Source: Echria macrotheca
Lineage: Eukaryota; Ascomycota; Sordariomycetes; Sordariales; Schizotheciaceae
NCBI GenBank assembly: GCA_030411725.1
Contig: MU839841.1
Coordinates: forward strand, 1-64,000
DNA: 64,000 bases
Reading direction: 5' to 3'
In this document: positions 19,314 through 31,852 of the stretch, one piece after another
Numbering within the stretch: the stretch's first letter is position 1
How the letters are laid out: the number at the start of each line of letters is the position of its first letter
The notes under the pieces: model-generated
Told to the model about the DNA's origin: nothing
The model's database searches: none
The model's input: only the letters and a program-made list of their open reading frames with translations
Translations under genes and position numbers: made by a program

Positions 19314-21039
19314 GGCACGGGGAGAGACGGTACCGGGTTCCAGGTTCGCAATCAAACAAAAATATGCCGTAAAAAATTGGGTTGGTACTGTACACGCTCG
19401 GCTCGGCCACCAGCGTGCGCTAGGTAAGTTGCAGAACTTGCAGGTACCCCTTGATAAAAAGCTGCTGCGCTGTATATGTATGCTGCGGACCGGGAGTGTG
19501 TGATGGACCACCACCACCTGACCAGAGCGGCCGAGACCAAAAAGTCGTCCCTGTGTGTGTGTGTGCCTGTCTCACCCTGCCCAGGTCGCCGGGCTCCTTT
19601 TGAGTCCTTTCCTGCTGGGGGATGGGGGATTCCCCCTCAAAAGGTGCAAGGGACGCGAGAATCTGTTAGGTAATTCTCAGAAACAAATCGGCCGGCAAGT
19701 CTCTTGAAGAGGTTTGGAATACCTTCCTAGGTAGGTACCAATGGGAATAGGGGGTGGAGGATACTTAGCTAGGGGTAGAGAGATTTCCGGCAGGCAAGAA
19801 GACGGATACATCGACGCCATTTGTCTGATCTGAGTGAGTGGCAGCAGCAGCCGAGCGGTTTACACACCGAGTGTTTTAAGGATTATCGGTGATGTAGCTA
19901 GCTAGGTAAGGTAGGTAGGTTGCCTTTCGGAAGATAGAGAGAGAGAGAGCATTGCCCAACAAAATAAACAACTCATAAAAGAAATGAAGAAGAGAAAACA
20001 AGCCCTGAGAATAAAACTGGAGACACACAACAACATACAGCAACAACATGGACCCCAAATAACACCCTATGCAGAGAGTGTAACAGATAGAATCCGAGAC
20101 TAGATAAGAACAAACCGAACCCGAAGGTATAAATAATACCGAGTAAGTCACCGAAAATTCTACACACGGAAGGCAGAAGAAGAGGTGATTCATCATTATT
20201 CACCTCGCACTTTTTTCCATATTCCGCTCTCTAAATTATATACATACATATATACATGACCCAGCATTTTCCCAGTATCAATCAACGCCGAGTGCCCGCC
20301 CGGAATGGACACCGAGATCGGCCAAGCGGTATCTATCCGTAGATAGTAGCCCTCGAGTCGGGTGCATACGGCCGCAAGAAGGAAAAATACCCCTGGGAAA
20401 AGAGCAAGTCCCCTTCCCATCTATGTCCGGTCAAAAACTTTCACATCAATCTCATTTTCACACCAAAGAGTGAGAAATATATATGTTACTCCATGTAGAT
20501 TTCCCATTAGAAAGAGGATATATATGATATGTCCGCTATCCAAAGTTATCAAGGTATCATGCTAGCCGTGCCCGTACCATCAAGCAGATTTCGTAACAAT
20601 GCCGTCCATCCATCCATTCATTGCTGCCTTTCGTTCATATCCTCATGTGTCTAAATAAACTGATTTCGTAGCCCCCGTGTCCCAAACAATATGCAAGCCA
20701 GTGTTCCCGATCCCGATCCCAATTCACACCATTTTCACTTTTCCATCCTCGTTTCGTTCCATTTGTCGCGTCTCGATAAAAAAGTGCCGCTCGAATAAAA
20801 CCCCCCTAATGCTCGGAAGAGAGGGGTTCAACAAAGAGAAGGGGGTATATAATAATGATTATCCGTTGGAACGCGCCTGCCTCGCGACGAAAAGAAAACC
20901 TCATCGCCCAAAACAAAAGCTCCTTGGAGCCAAAAATGCACATATGCTGTGGTGATCATCTCCCCGCCAGAAAAATCGCAAATGTATCAAGACGCCATGC
21001 CCAAACTCTTGTAAATATAATGCCTCCCACGCGAGAAAA

Positions 21040-22461
21040 TTAGGCTGATGAGCGCTTCTGCTTCTTTCGTGATCTCGACTTGGTATCCTCCTCCTCCTCC
21101 TCCTCATCGCCGCTCTCGTCGCGCCCGTGCGCCGTCCCCGTCTTCTCATTGCCCTTCTTGATGCTGATCAGACAGCCCTGTTCCTTGAGACGCTTCGTTA
21201 GGGGCGTGCTAGCCTTCATGCCGGGGAAGTCTTTGGCATTGTACACTTGGAAGGGCTCACTCATGGCCGTCGCCAGGATCTGAGACTTGTCGCCGGCGAT
21301 CATCCGCGTGGGATCAAGAACGACCAGGGCGAACTTGAGCCGGAAGGAACCGGGCGTGCGGCAGCTGAGGTCGGGGAAGCAGAAGAAGCAGCCCTCGTCG
21401 TTGTTCTCGTCCACGCCGACAAACGGGCTCGCCACCAGCGTGCCCATGAGCCGGCGCTGCTGCCGAAAATCCTCGGGCATGCTGCTCATGTCCTTGACGC
21501 CCCTCTCGTCCCAGATGCTGCAGTGGACCACACTGAACTGGTGACGCAGCTTGCGGCTGCGTTCCTCTGGGCTGAGGGAGTCGTCGTGGATCGTGAGCTG
21601 CACGATGGGCGGCGGGTCAATGACACGGCGGTCCCTTTCACCGAAGCCGCAGCTACGAGCCGCCGAGGGCTGCTGCCGGACCGTGATGCGGTACTCAGAG
21701 GTGGGAGCGCTTATGGCAGGCATTGGTTGCTTGCCGTTGCTATTGCTGTCGGAACTGAGCAGGTTCGAGATGCTCATGGACTTGGCCTCTTGCCTGGGGG
21801 ACGCGCTGGACTGTGTGCTCGGAGGGCTCTGTGGCAGGGGCGGAACAGAGCGGCCATTGACCACAAACGGGGGATGGGGAACTTTGATATGGACGGCCGG
21901 GTGGGGCCCATCGTAGCTGATAGCCTCCTGTCGCATCCGGGGAGATTGCTGCTGAAGATAGGGCCGAGGTGGCATCTGTGCCGGTCCGTGGTGTTCCCGA
22001 AGCGTGTTCATCTGTCTCAAACGCAGTTCCTGAGCCGCCTCGTCCGACGATCTATCGCTGGCTGTGGATGATTGGGCCGGCGAGCGCCGTACATCCATCG
22101 GTCTCCTGGACATCGGATGCGGGTCGCTGCTTGGCCCCGGAAACTGAGGAGGTGTTTGCCCCACGGGCGAAGGGGTTGCGTAGTCCGAGTAGTACCCCGG
22201 CTTGGGCGCCGGGTAGGGTGCGTCCCGGCCGTTCGGTAGCGGTGCCGAGATCATGGTCGACATGGGTGGCAGCCGGGGCGGTTGTTGTGGTTGTTGCTGC
22301 TGCTGCTGCTGGGAGGAGGGTTGTGGGAGCTGGTGTTCTTGGGCATAGTAGGGATGCCGCGGGGCATACGCCTCGTGGTAGGAGTGGTGAGGTCGAGCCA
22401 TACCGTCCAGCATGGTATGACGGCCAAAGTCGTGAGGAGCAAACTCGACCACTGCAGACAT
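21040..22461 (-). CDS. velC: Velvet-family regulator, VelC-like
   Basis: Intronless frame of 473 aa from an ATG (MSAVVEFAPHDFGRH). The N-terminal 250 residues are Pro/Gln/Ser-rich and disordered, with a seven-Gln run near 51-57. A velvet domain follows (about 256-437). Signature stretches are ITVRQQPSAARSCGFGERDR, VIDPPPIVQL, RRLMGTLVASPFVG, FCFPDLSCRTPGSFRLKF and FQVYNAKDFPGMKASTPL. The acidic stretch DEEEEEED precedes a basic nuclear-localisation-like end (KSRSRKKQKR). Velvet proteins are fungal NF-kB-fold DNA-binding regulators of sporulation and secondary metabolism. A C-terminal velvet domain behind a long Pro-rich region points to VelC, because VosA carries the domain near its N-terminus and VelB has a long insertion inside it. 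VosA-type assignment is the alternative. Confidence 0.85.
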   Translation of the reverse strand: MSAVVEFAPHDFGRHTMLDGMARPHHSYHEAYAPRHPYYAQEHQLPQPSSQQQQQQQPQQPPRLPPMSTMISAPLPNGRDAPYPAPKPGYYSDYATPSPVGQTPPQFPGPSSDPHPMSRRPMDVRRSPAQSSTASDRSSDEAAQELRLRQMNTLREHHGPAQMPPRPYLQQQSPRMRQEAISYDGPHPAVHIKVPHPPFVVNGRSVPPLPQSPPSTQSSASPRQEAKSMSISNLLSSDSNSNGKQPMPAISAPTSEYRITVRQQPSAARSCGFGERDRRVIDPPPIVQLTIHDDSLSPEERSRKLRHQFSVVHCSIWDERGVKDMSSMPEDFRQQRRLMGTLVASPFVGVDENNDEGCFFCFPDLSCRTPGSFRLKFALVVLDPTRMIAGDKSQILATAMSEPFQVYNAKDFPGMKASTPLTKRLKEQGCLISIKKGNEKTGTAHGRDESGDEEEEEEDTKSRSRKKQKRSSA

Positions 22462-23581
22462 TTGGGGGAATGTGCCACAAATAGGCCTCTCTATTCCAAT
22501 GATTTGATCCTGCAGACGAGTTAGCCCGGATTGGGAACAAGGCGTCGTGGCACCCGCGTAAGTAGGTAGCCGTGCCGGAAAGAATGGGATTCACGGACCG
22601 ACCTGCTGCTCGTTCCGAGAAGCCACAGAATGTATCCAGGTGACGGGGTCTGGGGACAGGCTGTCGACGTCTTGCCTCAAATAGAGCCAATGATGGTCAG
22701 GAGGCCGGGTGCAACCTGCGGTGCAGACTTGGTGCAACTTGGGAGGTCCAAGCCCGTCGAGGTGTCGGTGTTTGCTGGTGAACCCGGCGGTCTGGTCGCC
22801 GAAGGGGAGAAGCGCAAAATAACGGTTCGGGAAGCTGCAGCTCGAGAGCACAGTGACCCAGGCGTCGTTCGAGAACTCGGTGTGCTTGTTCTCGTCGGGA
22901 AGGACTCGAGTCGGTTTTGGCTGTTGATGGGACGGGCTTGCGTTCTGACTCGAAGTGACGGGAGTTATAAGGCTGAGGCTGGGAAACAGAGAGATCTGGC
23001 CACCCTTCTTTCTGATTGTTTGCTACGTCGAAAACTAGCTGCAGGTCCTGAGGTCGTGTGGCCGTCAGGAGGTGGTGCAGGAGCAGGGCGGAATATAAGA
23101 CACGGCCGTTGACAGGCGGGGGCCGGCAACTGGAGGTACTGCCGTGCGTGTGGACGGCGTCGTAGCGAGCAGGGCAGTCAGGGCAGCCCGTCGGGATATT
23201 TCAGAGCAATATGGGAAAGCCTGGGTGGTGGGCCATTGTGTGAGATTGAGGAGCAACAATAATATCAAGGCGGCGTATCGATATCCTGAGCATCCATCAG
23301 AACCGAGAGGCCCGGGGCCAGGAGTTAAGTACTCGGTGACCTGAGTGGACGAAAAGAGACCGTCTGCAGATTGCCCGGCAGGGATGGCAGGGGGAGATGG
23401 CGACAATCCAGCAGGCGGGTTAATGGGTCGTGGAAAAAGCCTGTCCGACAAGTACCGTGGCTATCGTTCCGCTGCGTAGCGTATGCGCTCGCGGACGGGA
23501 AACAGAGAAGTGATGTGTTTGGAAGCACGGCTGGAAGCCCTCGAAGCCAGGGAACGACAGGGGGGCCCTAAATGCGTTACC

Positions 23582-23601
23582 GGGGGGGGGAGGAGGGGGG
23601 G
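23582..23601 (+). repeat. G-run cluster, possible G-quadruplex
   Basis: A run of nine G, then AGGA, then seven G. A 16-C run follows 113 bp later at 23714-23729, giving G-rich tracts on opposite strands. Confidence 0.6.
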
Positions 23602-23713
23602 CTAAGCTCTGAGAAGCCCGGCTCGCCGCCTGTTGCACCTGAGTCGGGGAAGCTCACAGCAGAGGCTCCCACAGCAGCCTGTCTCTTGTCCAGCCAGACC
23701 TCACCCCCCTCCA

Positions 23714-23729
23714 CCCCCCCCCCCCCCCC
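23714..23729. repeat. C16 homopolymer
   Basis: Sixteen consecutive C in the velC upstream region, flanked by CA on the left and TT on the right. Confidence 0.95.
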
Positions 23730-26700
23730 TTCCGGCGACACCCCCACCACCCCGGTGTCGACCCCAGGGTTGCTGTGAACCCCAGTCGTTGATCGAGCAG
23801 GGTCGCAGGGACGAGGCACGTCAGAAATCAAATCGCCCGTGGCCCGTCGCCGGCGGCACGGCGTGCTCATTGGGTGTGAGCCTGTGAGGCCGAAAAGATT
23901 CGGCGCCGCGCGGCGTGCCGCCTGGGCTGGATGGTCAAGGGTCTCGACCGGGCGCGGGGACACGACTCGCAGGAGAGACATGTTGCGGTGGTCGACGTGC
24001 GGACGGCGAGACACCTCTGCCGTCGCACTCGATGGGGGAGCCATTCCCCCATTCCCCAGGCTGTCGACGCCACCAGGCAGTCTTGTTGGGCGGAACGTGC
24101 ATGAGGTCTGGCTGCATGTCGAGTGCAAATCGCAGCCGTCGGATGCCCGGAGAGCTGGAGATGCGACCGAACAAAACTGTGGGCGAAGGAGGAAGCCGGT
24201 GGGCAGCCGAGCACCGGCTAATCGAAGAACCAGTAGCTCTCAGCAAAGCCAGCCAGCGCCGTCAGGCAGCCGCGGGGGCAGAAGACCACAACTGAAACCG
24301 AGTTGCTGGACCCGGTGCGGGTGTCCTCCTGCTTCTCTGCTCGCCAAAATCGCCCGAACTGTTCTCAAACACTTCCGGGTCTGCTGATGAGGAAGGCAAA
24401 ATGGACAACCCAAGCAGCAAGACTAGAACCGGAGCGGGAAGGCGCGAAGCATGGAGCCACTTACCGCTGTTTGCCCACGGAAGCTCGCTATCCAGGCAAG
24501 CCAGGACAACCTTGTTCGCGCTCCAGGGTTTTAGAGGCTTCCTGTCATCTGAACCAGAAAAAAAGGTGGAGGTCAGCACTCACGCTCGTCAGCATCAGCA
24601 CTGTTTGAGAGGTGCGGAAGGGTGGATGGGTACCTGCTGCCGCCCGTCAGCCCGTTAGCTCCCAGCCTGCCAACCCGGGCCTTGGTTTTAACTACGGCCG
24701 TCCACCAATGCAGTCGCAGGCTACCAAGCCAAGCCGGAGGAGGCTACGGCAGTCGCCCACCTGTTGGATGGCGCCCAGAACGGCACTCTTGCAGTGACAT
24801 GGATGGCCCGAGAGAATAGCCGTGCCGCCTCTCTCTCTCACTGCTGCGACACTCATCGACTCGTTCCCTCAATCCGCCCATGGCCCCCCCGTATTAACAT
24901 TATTAACGTAGATTGGCAGCCACACGTGTCACGCAGCCCATCTGCCGGCTTTACTCTGCAGATGAAGATGATGGCCACCCTCTGCACATCTGTCCAAGCA
25001 ACACACACCGTCACCGTCACCTCCTCCAACACGACCCCAGAACCCGGGTGCCGGCCGAGACGAGGGCTCCTCTTGCAACTGCATCGCGGCGTCCTCGCTG
25101 TGAGGATCGCCGCCAAGCCACAGCACGCAACAAACCACTCAGAGCTGTTTTCTCTTGTCGACAGCCGAATTTCATGACAGGTCTTCCTGGTCTCCGGATT
25201 GACTGTCACCAATCTGGATGGGCCACGCAGTGCCTCGGTCAAGACTATGATTTGCTTTTGCGAGACATCAAAAGCTCTCATGACGGCGGCTCGGTGTGGC
25301 ACACCTATTTGCAGACGACTGTCGAGATGTGGACACAACCGCGCTGCTGTGGCACTTTCAATATTCGAGCACTCCAGGTCCTTCGGGGACCCTCGGGTAG
25401 GGTTTATTTCTCGGAGAACGACATCGACACATCGCCGGCTATCGACGAGGGGGTATCTGACGACATGAGAGACAATCCGGGGTGGGTGAAAATCGGCGTT
25501 TATTATATCGACAGCGAGCAGCATCGGGCAACGGGACCCCGAGAGGTTGTTTGCTTTCCATCCGGCGGGTGCATCTGATGCGCGGCACAGGCTTGGCTGG
25601 GGGTTTCTGCACACATTGCCGCAGCTTCGCCGCAAGCTCTCCAATTAAACTCATGGTGGGCACAAGGATCCCGGCTCGAGACTGTTCGACAGGGTAGTCT
25701 CGCCAGCACCCGCGATTGGAGAGATGCGACCCTGATTCCCGGTTTCCTACCTTGCCCCACGATGACCCGTCAGGACTAGAGTACGACGGCGGGGGGATGA
25801 ACAATTGCCGCTTAGCCCGATTATGGCTAATCAGCTTCGTCAGAGAGCGTGCAGCCAGAAGCACGCCGGTGTCCTCGACCGGGAAAAACAAAAAGTCAGA
25901 TATCAGAAAGCAGCCAGAGCGCTCGTTCTCGCCAGCAGCGTCCCCACATACGAGTCGACGACACCGCAGAGCAGCAGCTGCCGTGTTAGGGAGCGTAACC
26001 GGGGTTCCTAATAAGATCGCAGCGTCTCCCCCTCACACCCTCGATATCCACCGGCGCCGGACTCTATCGCTGTCTGGATCATACTAGTTAGCTCGCCCAC
26101 CACCCTTCCCACCTCGGCCATAAGTATGCAGCGTCAAGGCTGGTTGCTCTGCGCCAGGACAGACGTATATGTCAAGATTGTCGTTGGGGGTGTGGTATGT
26201 GCGCCGGGGGTGTGCCACAGGCCAAAATGACGACCGACTGAGTAGGTTCTGGGGCGCTCGGTGCCGAGGGATCAGAGGTCACGGCCGCAAAGCCGGACGG
26301 AGGCGTGACACGGCAAGAGGCCGAAAAAAGAGGCAGCGGCGTCGGACCTTGCACAGCGCCGCTTTTCCATTTTCGGGCCACCATCCCGTCCGCCCGTGCC
26401 GCAAGGCATTGGTCCAGGCGGTCATTGCACACAAAGCGGCGCGCAGAAATACTAAAAAAGCCAGCAACACAAATACCTTTACGATCCTACGCAGCGCGGA
26501 CCAGGTGCGCGGGTGACGCATCAGCTTCTGTTTGTTGAGTCCTTAGGCCCCCGAACGCCGTCTCGAGAACGGCCGAACCATGGTTGCAGCGTGAAGACGT
26601 CAGCAGCCGAGTTGAGATTCCATATCCCGCGTCTACTATGGTGACGAGCGGAGGGGACGGAGGGCGGTTGCGGTTGTTGGTGATCCTGTGTCATCGGCCC

Positions 26701-29700
26701 CACTCTTCCATGCTTCCCACTTTGGGAGTCGGCCATGATCGTCCCCCCGCGGCGCGCTATCAACGCTTTTTTGTTTGAAACGGGGAGGGGACCGACGTTG
26801 GGGCACCCCACGTTGCTTATTCCGCCCAGCCCTTCGGTGAGGCTAAGCCAGACCCTTGACAACTCGGCGCCACTGCCGACGACCAGCCAGATCAGCGACG
26901 ACACCGCAGCAAGGCTCTCAGAGAGACAATAACGTTAACTATCCGCCCCAGGCCCGTCTGAACATGTTTCATGTCGGCTGCCTTCAGCCCATCGACGGGA
27001 AGACGATGTGGCTTCACGCCTGGGGCGGGAGGGAAGGCGGAGGCGATGCTCCCTCTCCGCACGAGCTTCGCTGCATACCCCGCGATACAGAATTCTACGA
27101 ATCCGGATCAAACCGTCTAGCGCTGTACCAGTGCGCGCTCCGTCTGGGGTCAAGTACTACCAAGGTAGACGGCGATTGCCAGGACGAAACACCGGTTCCC
27201 CTCTCGCTCTCTCCCTACCGCGGCCGGACACGGGACGGCAGCAGGCCATCGATAATCATCTCATAAGCAGCCACGGTGTTGGCCAGGCTGCGCACTGCGC
27301 ACCTTGCCTTGTGAGAGAATCGACGGCCACCTAATAAATGAGTACCACTAGCAGAGAGGCCAGACTAGAGTATGCGCCGCCGAACATTAACCCGTCGTCT
27401 TATCGCTTCCTTCCTCGCTCCTATCATGCGTGCAGCCGCCGATTGCCTTCCCAGCCGGATACCAAATGGCATTCGGTCAGGAACCACGCCTTGACTGAGC
27501 TGGACGCTCCGTGACTACCGATTCGTCGTCGCTTGAAGACGTTTGACGGGGCTGTTCCGGGCAGCAGCGACTGGAAGACAAGGGCTGCTTGCTGCTCCCG
27601 CTCCAAGACGGCCGGCCGTCTGGGCATGTAGATTGCGCCGCTGACAGGCCGTCCATTCACGGTGCTTGGAAGCCCTTACACGGCCGAAGACGGCGGGGTC
27701 GGTGTCTCAGGCGGCCATTCGGCCGGCCCATGACACCGCCCAAGCACCGAGATGAAGCGTGGCATCCACAAGGCGTTCGTTCTCTTTGCTGCCCCTAACC
27801 TACGCAACCCAAACCGCGCCCCGGGTGCAGAACTAGCTTTCTCTGTGGGAAGTTAAGGGATGCCACAATTCTCCGAGGGGCGCCCGCTTGGATCGACCAT
27901 GGAGCCCAAGAGCCTGGATAGCGGAGGACAATAGTCTCAGGCTTGATAACGCTAGAGCAATGGCAAGAAACGATCAGTCATCCGGGCCAAGTCCCGCTTT
28001 GACGTGCTCCCCGCCTCCAGGTTGACATCCGCGCGCTCTGGAGCCAGCGCGCTTGGGACATACATTCCCACGCGTCAGATGCAATACCACCCCAGCCGAC
28101 TGAGGAACCACAGCTCATAGAGGCAAACCCTCTCCCGGATTGCTCCGTTTGGCTACGAGCGATCCCGGAGTCACCTCACGCCTGCCTCGAACCTCGCACC
28201 GCATGCTCCGCTGAGCGCATAAGTCCACATATCTGCTGCAGATGGAGACGTGCCGGTAGTTGCGACGTCTACCACGGGAGAGCTTCCTTGCCAATAGCAT
28301 TCGTTGCTTCGGCTGCTCAGCTCCAGAGGCTCCAATCCCGCAGGCCTGAACGTTGATGGACCTGGCAGTCCCGGGACCTATCAAACCCCCAGGCTCATTA
28401 CCAGCTGTGGACATCGGGGGTATGCCGAAGTATCATTACTCTCGCCTGGGTATTGCGCGCAAACTATTCTCAAAGTCTGGTGTGTCAACACCAGAGTGGT
28501 GTCGATCATAGGCATGCTTGCCGCCAAGCCTTTGGCTGTTACCCTCGGCGAGTCAAGTGAACGGCAGCGTGCCAGCCGCGAAAGTTTGATGCATCACGGC
28601 CAGCCGGACGCTAAAAGTGCTGAATCATGGGGAAACGGGCTATCCAGGAATGGCGTGCATTCTGGCGGCCTTCGTCTCGCAGCCTCGGCCCCGCCGTCCG
28701 GGAGCGTGGTTTGCACGACGAGTCGAGTTCCGGGGTAGTTGGAGGTGTAAGAGCCGAGAGGGTGTGGTGCCGACGGCGACTATTCCGCGTGCAGCAGAGA
28801 CTTGAAACTGCGGCTAATTGTTCTCCAAACCTCAGCCCAGAGACGACCGGCACCCCCGCCGTCAAAAGGCCAATATCCGGTCACGGATAATTAATCTGAA
28901 GGAGCTTCTCGAAATCTTCCAGGGAAGATCACGGAGGGACACGGCACCACAAAATGCCCAGAACATGCAGTCACTTGATTGCCAATCTGCGTGAGAGGCC
29001 AGAAAATTTCCGGTTCAAGCACGGAGCATCACCATCCCACCTCGTCTCCGTCGTCCCATCTCGGTGACGATCTGAGGGACATCGCATTGCGGACGGCTGA
29101 TCATCTATCGACAGGCGCCGTGTTGGACTTCAGACGAGGTCTTCGACATCAGAATCTCTTGGATCGGGACCCAGCACGTCCGCGAGCATCATCACGGTCG
29201 ACGTGGACCTTCACCCATCCGGCTCGGCCGTCGCCGTTTCAGTTCGTACGTTCCATCCTCGAGAGACTTCCCGAGATGACAGATCTAGGAAAGCAGGGGC
29301 CCGCACGATAGACGAGAGGTCAGAACCCGGGTAAATCTACCAGATTCCCAAACTCGACAGCCACCATGATGTAGCTTGCCCTTCTCGGCCCACACAGCCT
29401 TCCTTTTCGGCTTCATATCGGGACTTCTCGCCAGGGCCACTAAGGAGGGCTCGGGAGTGAGATGGCTGCATCATTAATATGCGCCTGTCATATGGGGTCC
29501 TCCAGGTTCCTGGAAAGCAGGCAGTCTCTTCATGTTCGCCTGCTGCTGCTGGCCTGTGAGCCTACGACCGGAATTATTCCAAGCGACTCCGTTCCACCTC
29601 TCGGCTTGCCAACCGGGAACAAAGTTAATTGCACCCTCTTTCCCGCCGCCTGGGAATTCCTGGCCGTTTAGTGTACAAAGGGTCCTTTCCGGTTTGGAGG

Positions 29701-31827
29701 AGACATGATCTGCAACGTTACCTGTTGCTCGCCCGACTGCTTTGCTCTCTCTTCCCATCTTCACCTCTTTTGCCAGCAATGAAGCCAATTCGCGCGCCAG
29801 CCCCTCCGAGTCACGATAGCCCGGCGTTTGCAAACCCCGACATCCACCCTCCCCTTGGACCGTTCGCTACCCTGGCAGCTGAATCCGGACCGGGAACCAG
29901 ACGACGGGGTCCGACGAGGCGACGAGGCGTCCTGATATGGGTAGTTGTTGCACGAAACCGCCCCCAATATCACGCGAGCGATGGCAGCTGTCAACATGCC
30001 AAGTCCCCAGTGTACGCTGCAGCCGCCGCAGCACGCGGCTGGAAGGATGTCCATGTATGGCGGGTACCTTGCGTTCGATCTGAGGCCGAAGAAGTCTTCG
30101 CTTGCTATCCAGCGGTGGTCCCTGTTCGTCTGCTCTGCGTGACAGCGAAAATCGCACGTCGCTGCGGGGGAAGATGGTCTCCCAGAAGACCCGATCAACC
30201 GGGTGGCAAAACCATGCCGGAGTTGATTGCTCACCTGTCAAGCAAGCTCTCTCTGCTGGATGGAGCTTTGTTTAGGAAGCGATCCGGGAGTTATAACGCC
30301 ACAGGTCGGATCGCCTCGAGGCGGGCACCAGCCAGGAGCATTATTGCCGGGTTTTGCACAAGAGAAATGAAGCCGTCTCTCTCGCAGTTCCCGTTGAAAT
30401 CGCCGATGGCAGCGGCCCAGCTGGCGGATGCGCCGGGTGTGTGAGTGCGGCCGGGAAAAACAGAACGACACACACAAAATTTCAAGTACGGCTTGGGTCT
30501 GGAACACGAGCATTTGACCCGGACATGTATCCCGTATCAGGGTCGTCTCATCAAGTCTGCTTGCCAAAAGCGGTTCCGCTACGGGCGGACAGAGCAAGGC
30601 GTTGTGAGTACATCATGCCGCTCTGCTTCCCTATCTCTCTCTCTCTCCAAGAGCCCGGTCCGGGTAGTTTCGTCTCGGTCTTTGCGAGTTCAAGGCTGCC
30701 GTCGGGGGTTCACCCTGGTGTGTTTGCCCAGCTGCTGGCGTGTTGTTTGTGATGGCTAAATACAAAGTTTTGTTGGGCCTGGCCAAGTGGCAAACGTCTT
30801 CCAGCTTTCATATGGGCAAATCAGCATCATGGTATACCTTTTTCGCCGTGTAGAAAAAGCACCGAGGATGGGGCCGACGCGTAGTGGTGGAGAGTGAAGT
30901 GTGCAGAGAGAAACATAACTTCCATGCTATCTTGTGCCGTTCGTAAGACTGATGTATCTGCCAATGCGTTCATGTCGCGGGTATACTAGCAGCCACCCGA
31001 CCGACCAGACACACGCAGCAGTCGCCGTCATGTCTTTGTCATTTTGTCAGACACACCCGACCGGCCGGTCGAGTGGACACGGCTGGACCAAACGAGGCGG
31101 CGGTGGCGTTGGTCAAGCGAGTGGAATGTTACCTGGGCAGGTTTGACACACAGGCTGCCTGCTTTCCGTATATCGACCTAGGAAAACTGGTCGGTATAAG
31201 AACGAGTTTAGCCCTGTTATAGGGGGGGTCTATATCCCCAAGCGGCTCAGCTCCTCCGTCTTGGGACGCGAGTTGTATCCGGTCGGTCGACACACCCCTC
31301 GAGTGTGGGGTAAGGGTTTCCCTTTTTTTTTGGTTTGTGTATGGGGCTTAAATGGGCAAAATTATTGTTCTATAGCCTTATATGTGCTGGAAGGTATTAT
31401 CGGACGCCGAGGGGCCGCTGCGGGCGGCCGGATTTTGTGACGACGACCAACGACGCACGCATACACACACAGTGCATGATTCGGACAAGGCGAAGGCATA
31501 AAGTATCGGAGCTGTGAAGAAAATGTGGTTTTCTGTCATCGGACCGCGCGGGGCGGACAAAATGGGGTTTTTCCACCACCTACGGAGAAAGGATTTTTGT
31601 CAAACACCTTGTCTACGCAAGACGCCGGCTGCGTAAGTGGCGTTTTTTCAGAGAGAGCAAGAAAGAGCAAGAAAGGGACACACGGCGCTCGGCATTCTTG
31701 TCTTGAGGGAGCCGAAGTCAAGTCAAGTGTCATGATCGATACCGAGGTAAGGGAGGTAAAAAGAATAAGGACATGGATACCTATGGAACTTTGCGGCCCA
31801 AGGGAGGAAGAGAGGGACACACACATA

Positions 31828-31852
31828 CCATGACCATGACCATGACCATGAC
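31828..31852. repeat. (CCATGA)4 hexanucleotide array
   Basis: Four tandem CCATGA units plus a partial unit, read directly. Confidence 0.95.

Larger units (their letters stand above)
17660..21039. other. 3.4-kb intergenic region
   Basis: It lies between the Sel1/TPR-like gene and the 3' end of the velvet gene. It holds two inverted repeats, a (GAGTC)5 array, a TG microsatellite near 19553-19565 and an A/T-rich part at 19.9-20.8 kb that may be 3' UTR. A Cys-rich minus-strand frame at 17637-18068 lacks an ATG start and is treated as a weak candidate only. Confidence 0.5.

Noticed and set aside
19876..20196. Hydrophobic 106-aa minus-strand frame with ATG start
   Set aside because: A/T-rich sequence read in a frame that favours Leu/Phe/Tyr; no homology, no splice context, and it lies in the probable 3' flank of velC.
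22052..22690. 212-codon minus-strand frame over the velC start
   Set aside because: Overlaps the velC N-terminus in another phase and has no recognised domain.
24853..25644. 263-codon minus-strand and 221-codon plus-strand frames
   Set aside because: They overlap each other in a stop-poor GC-rich stretch; neither shows a domain or good splice-bounded structure.
29629..30444. 271-codon plus-strand frame
   Set aside because: It begins on a non-ATG codon, has no domain, and competes with similar frames on the other strand.
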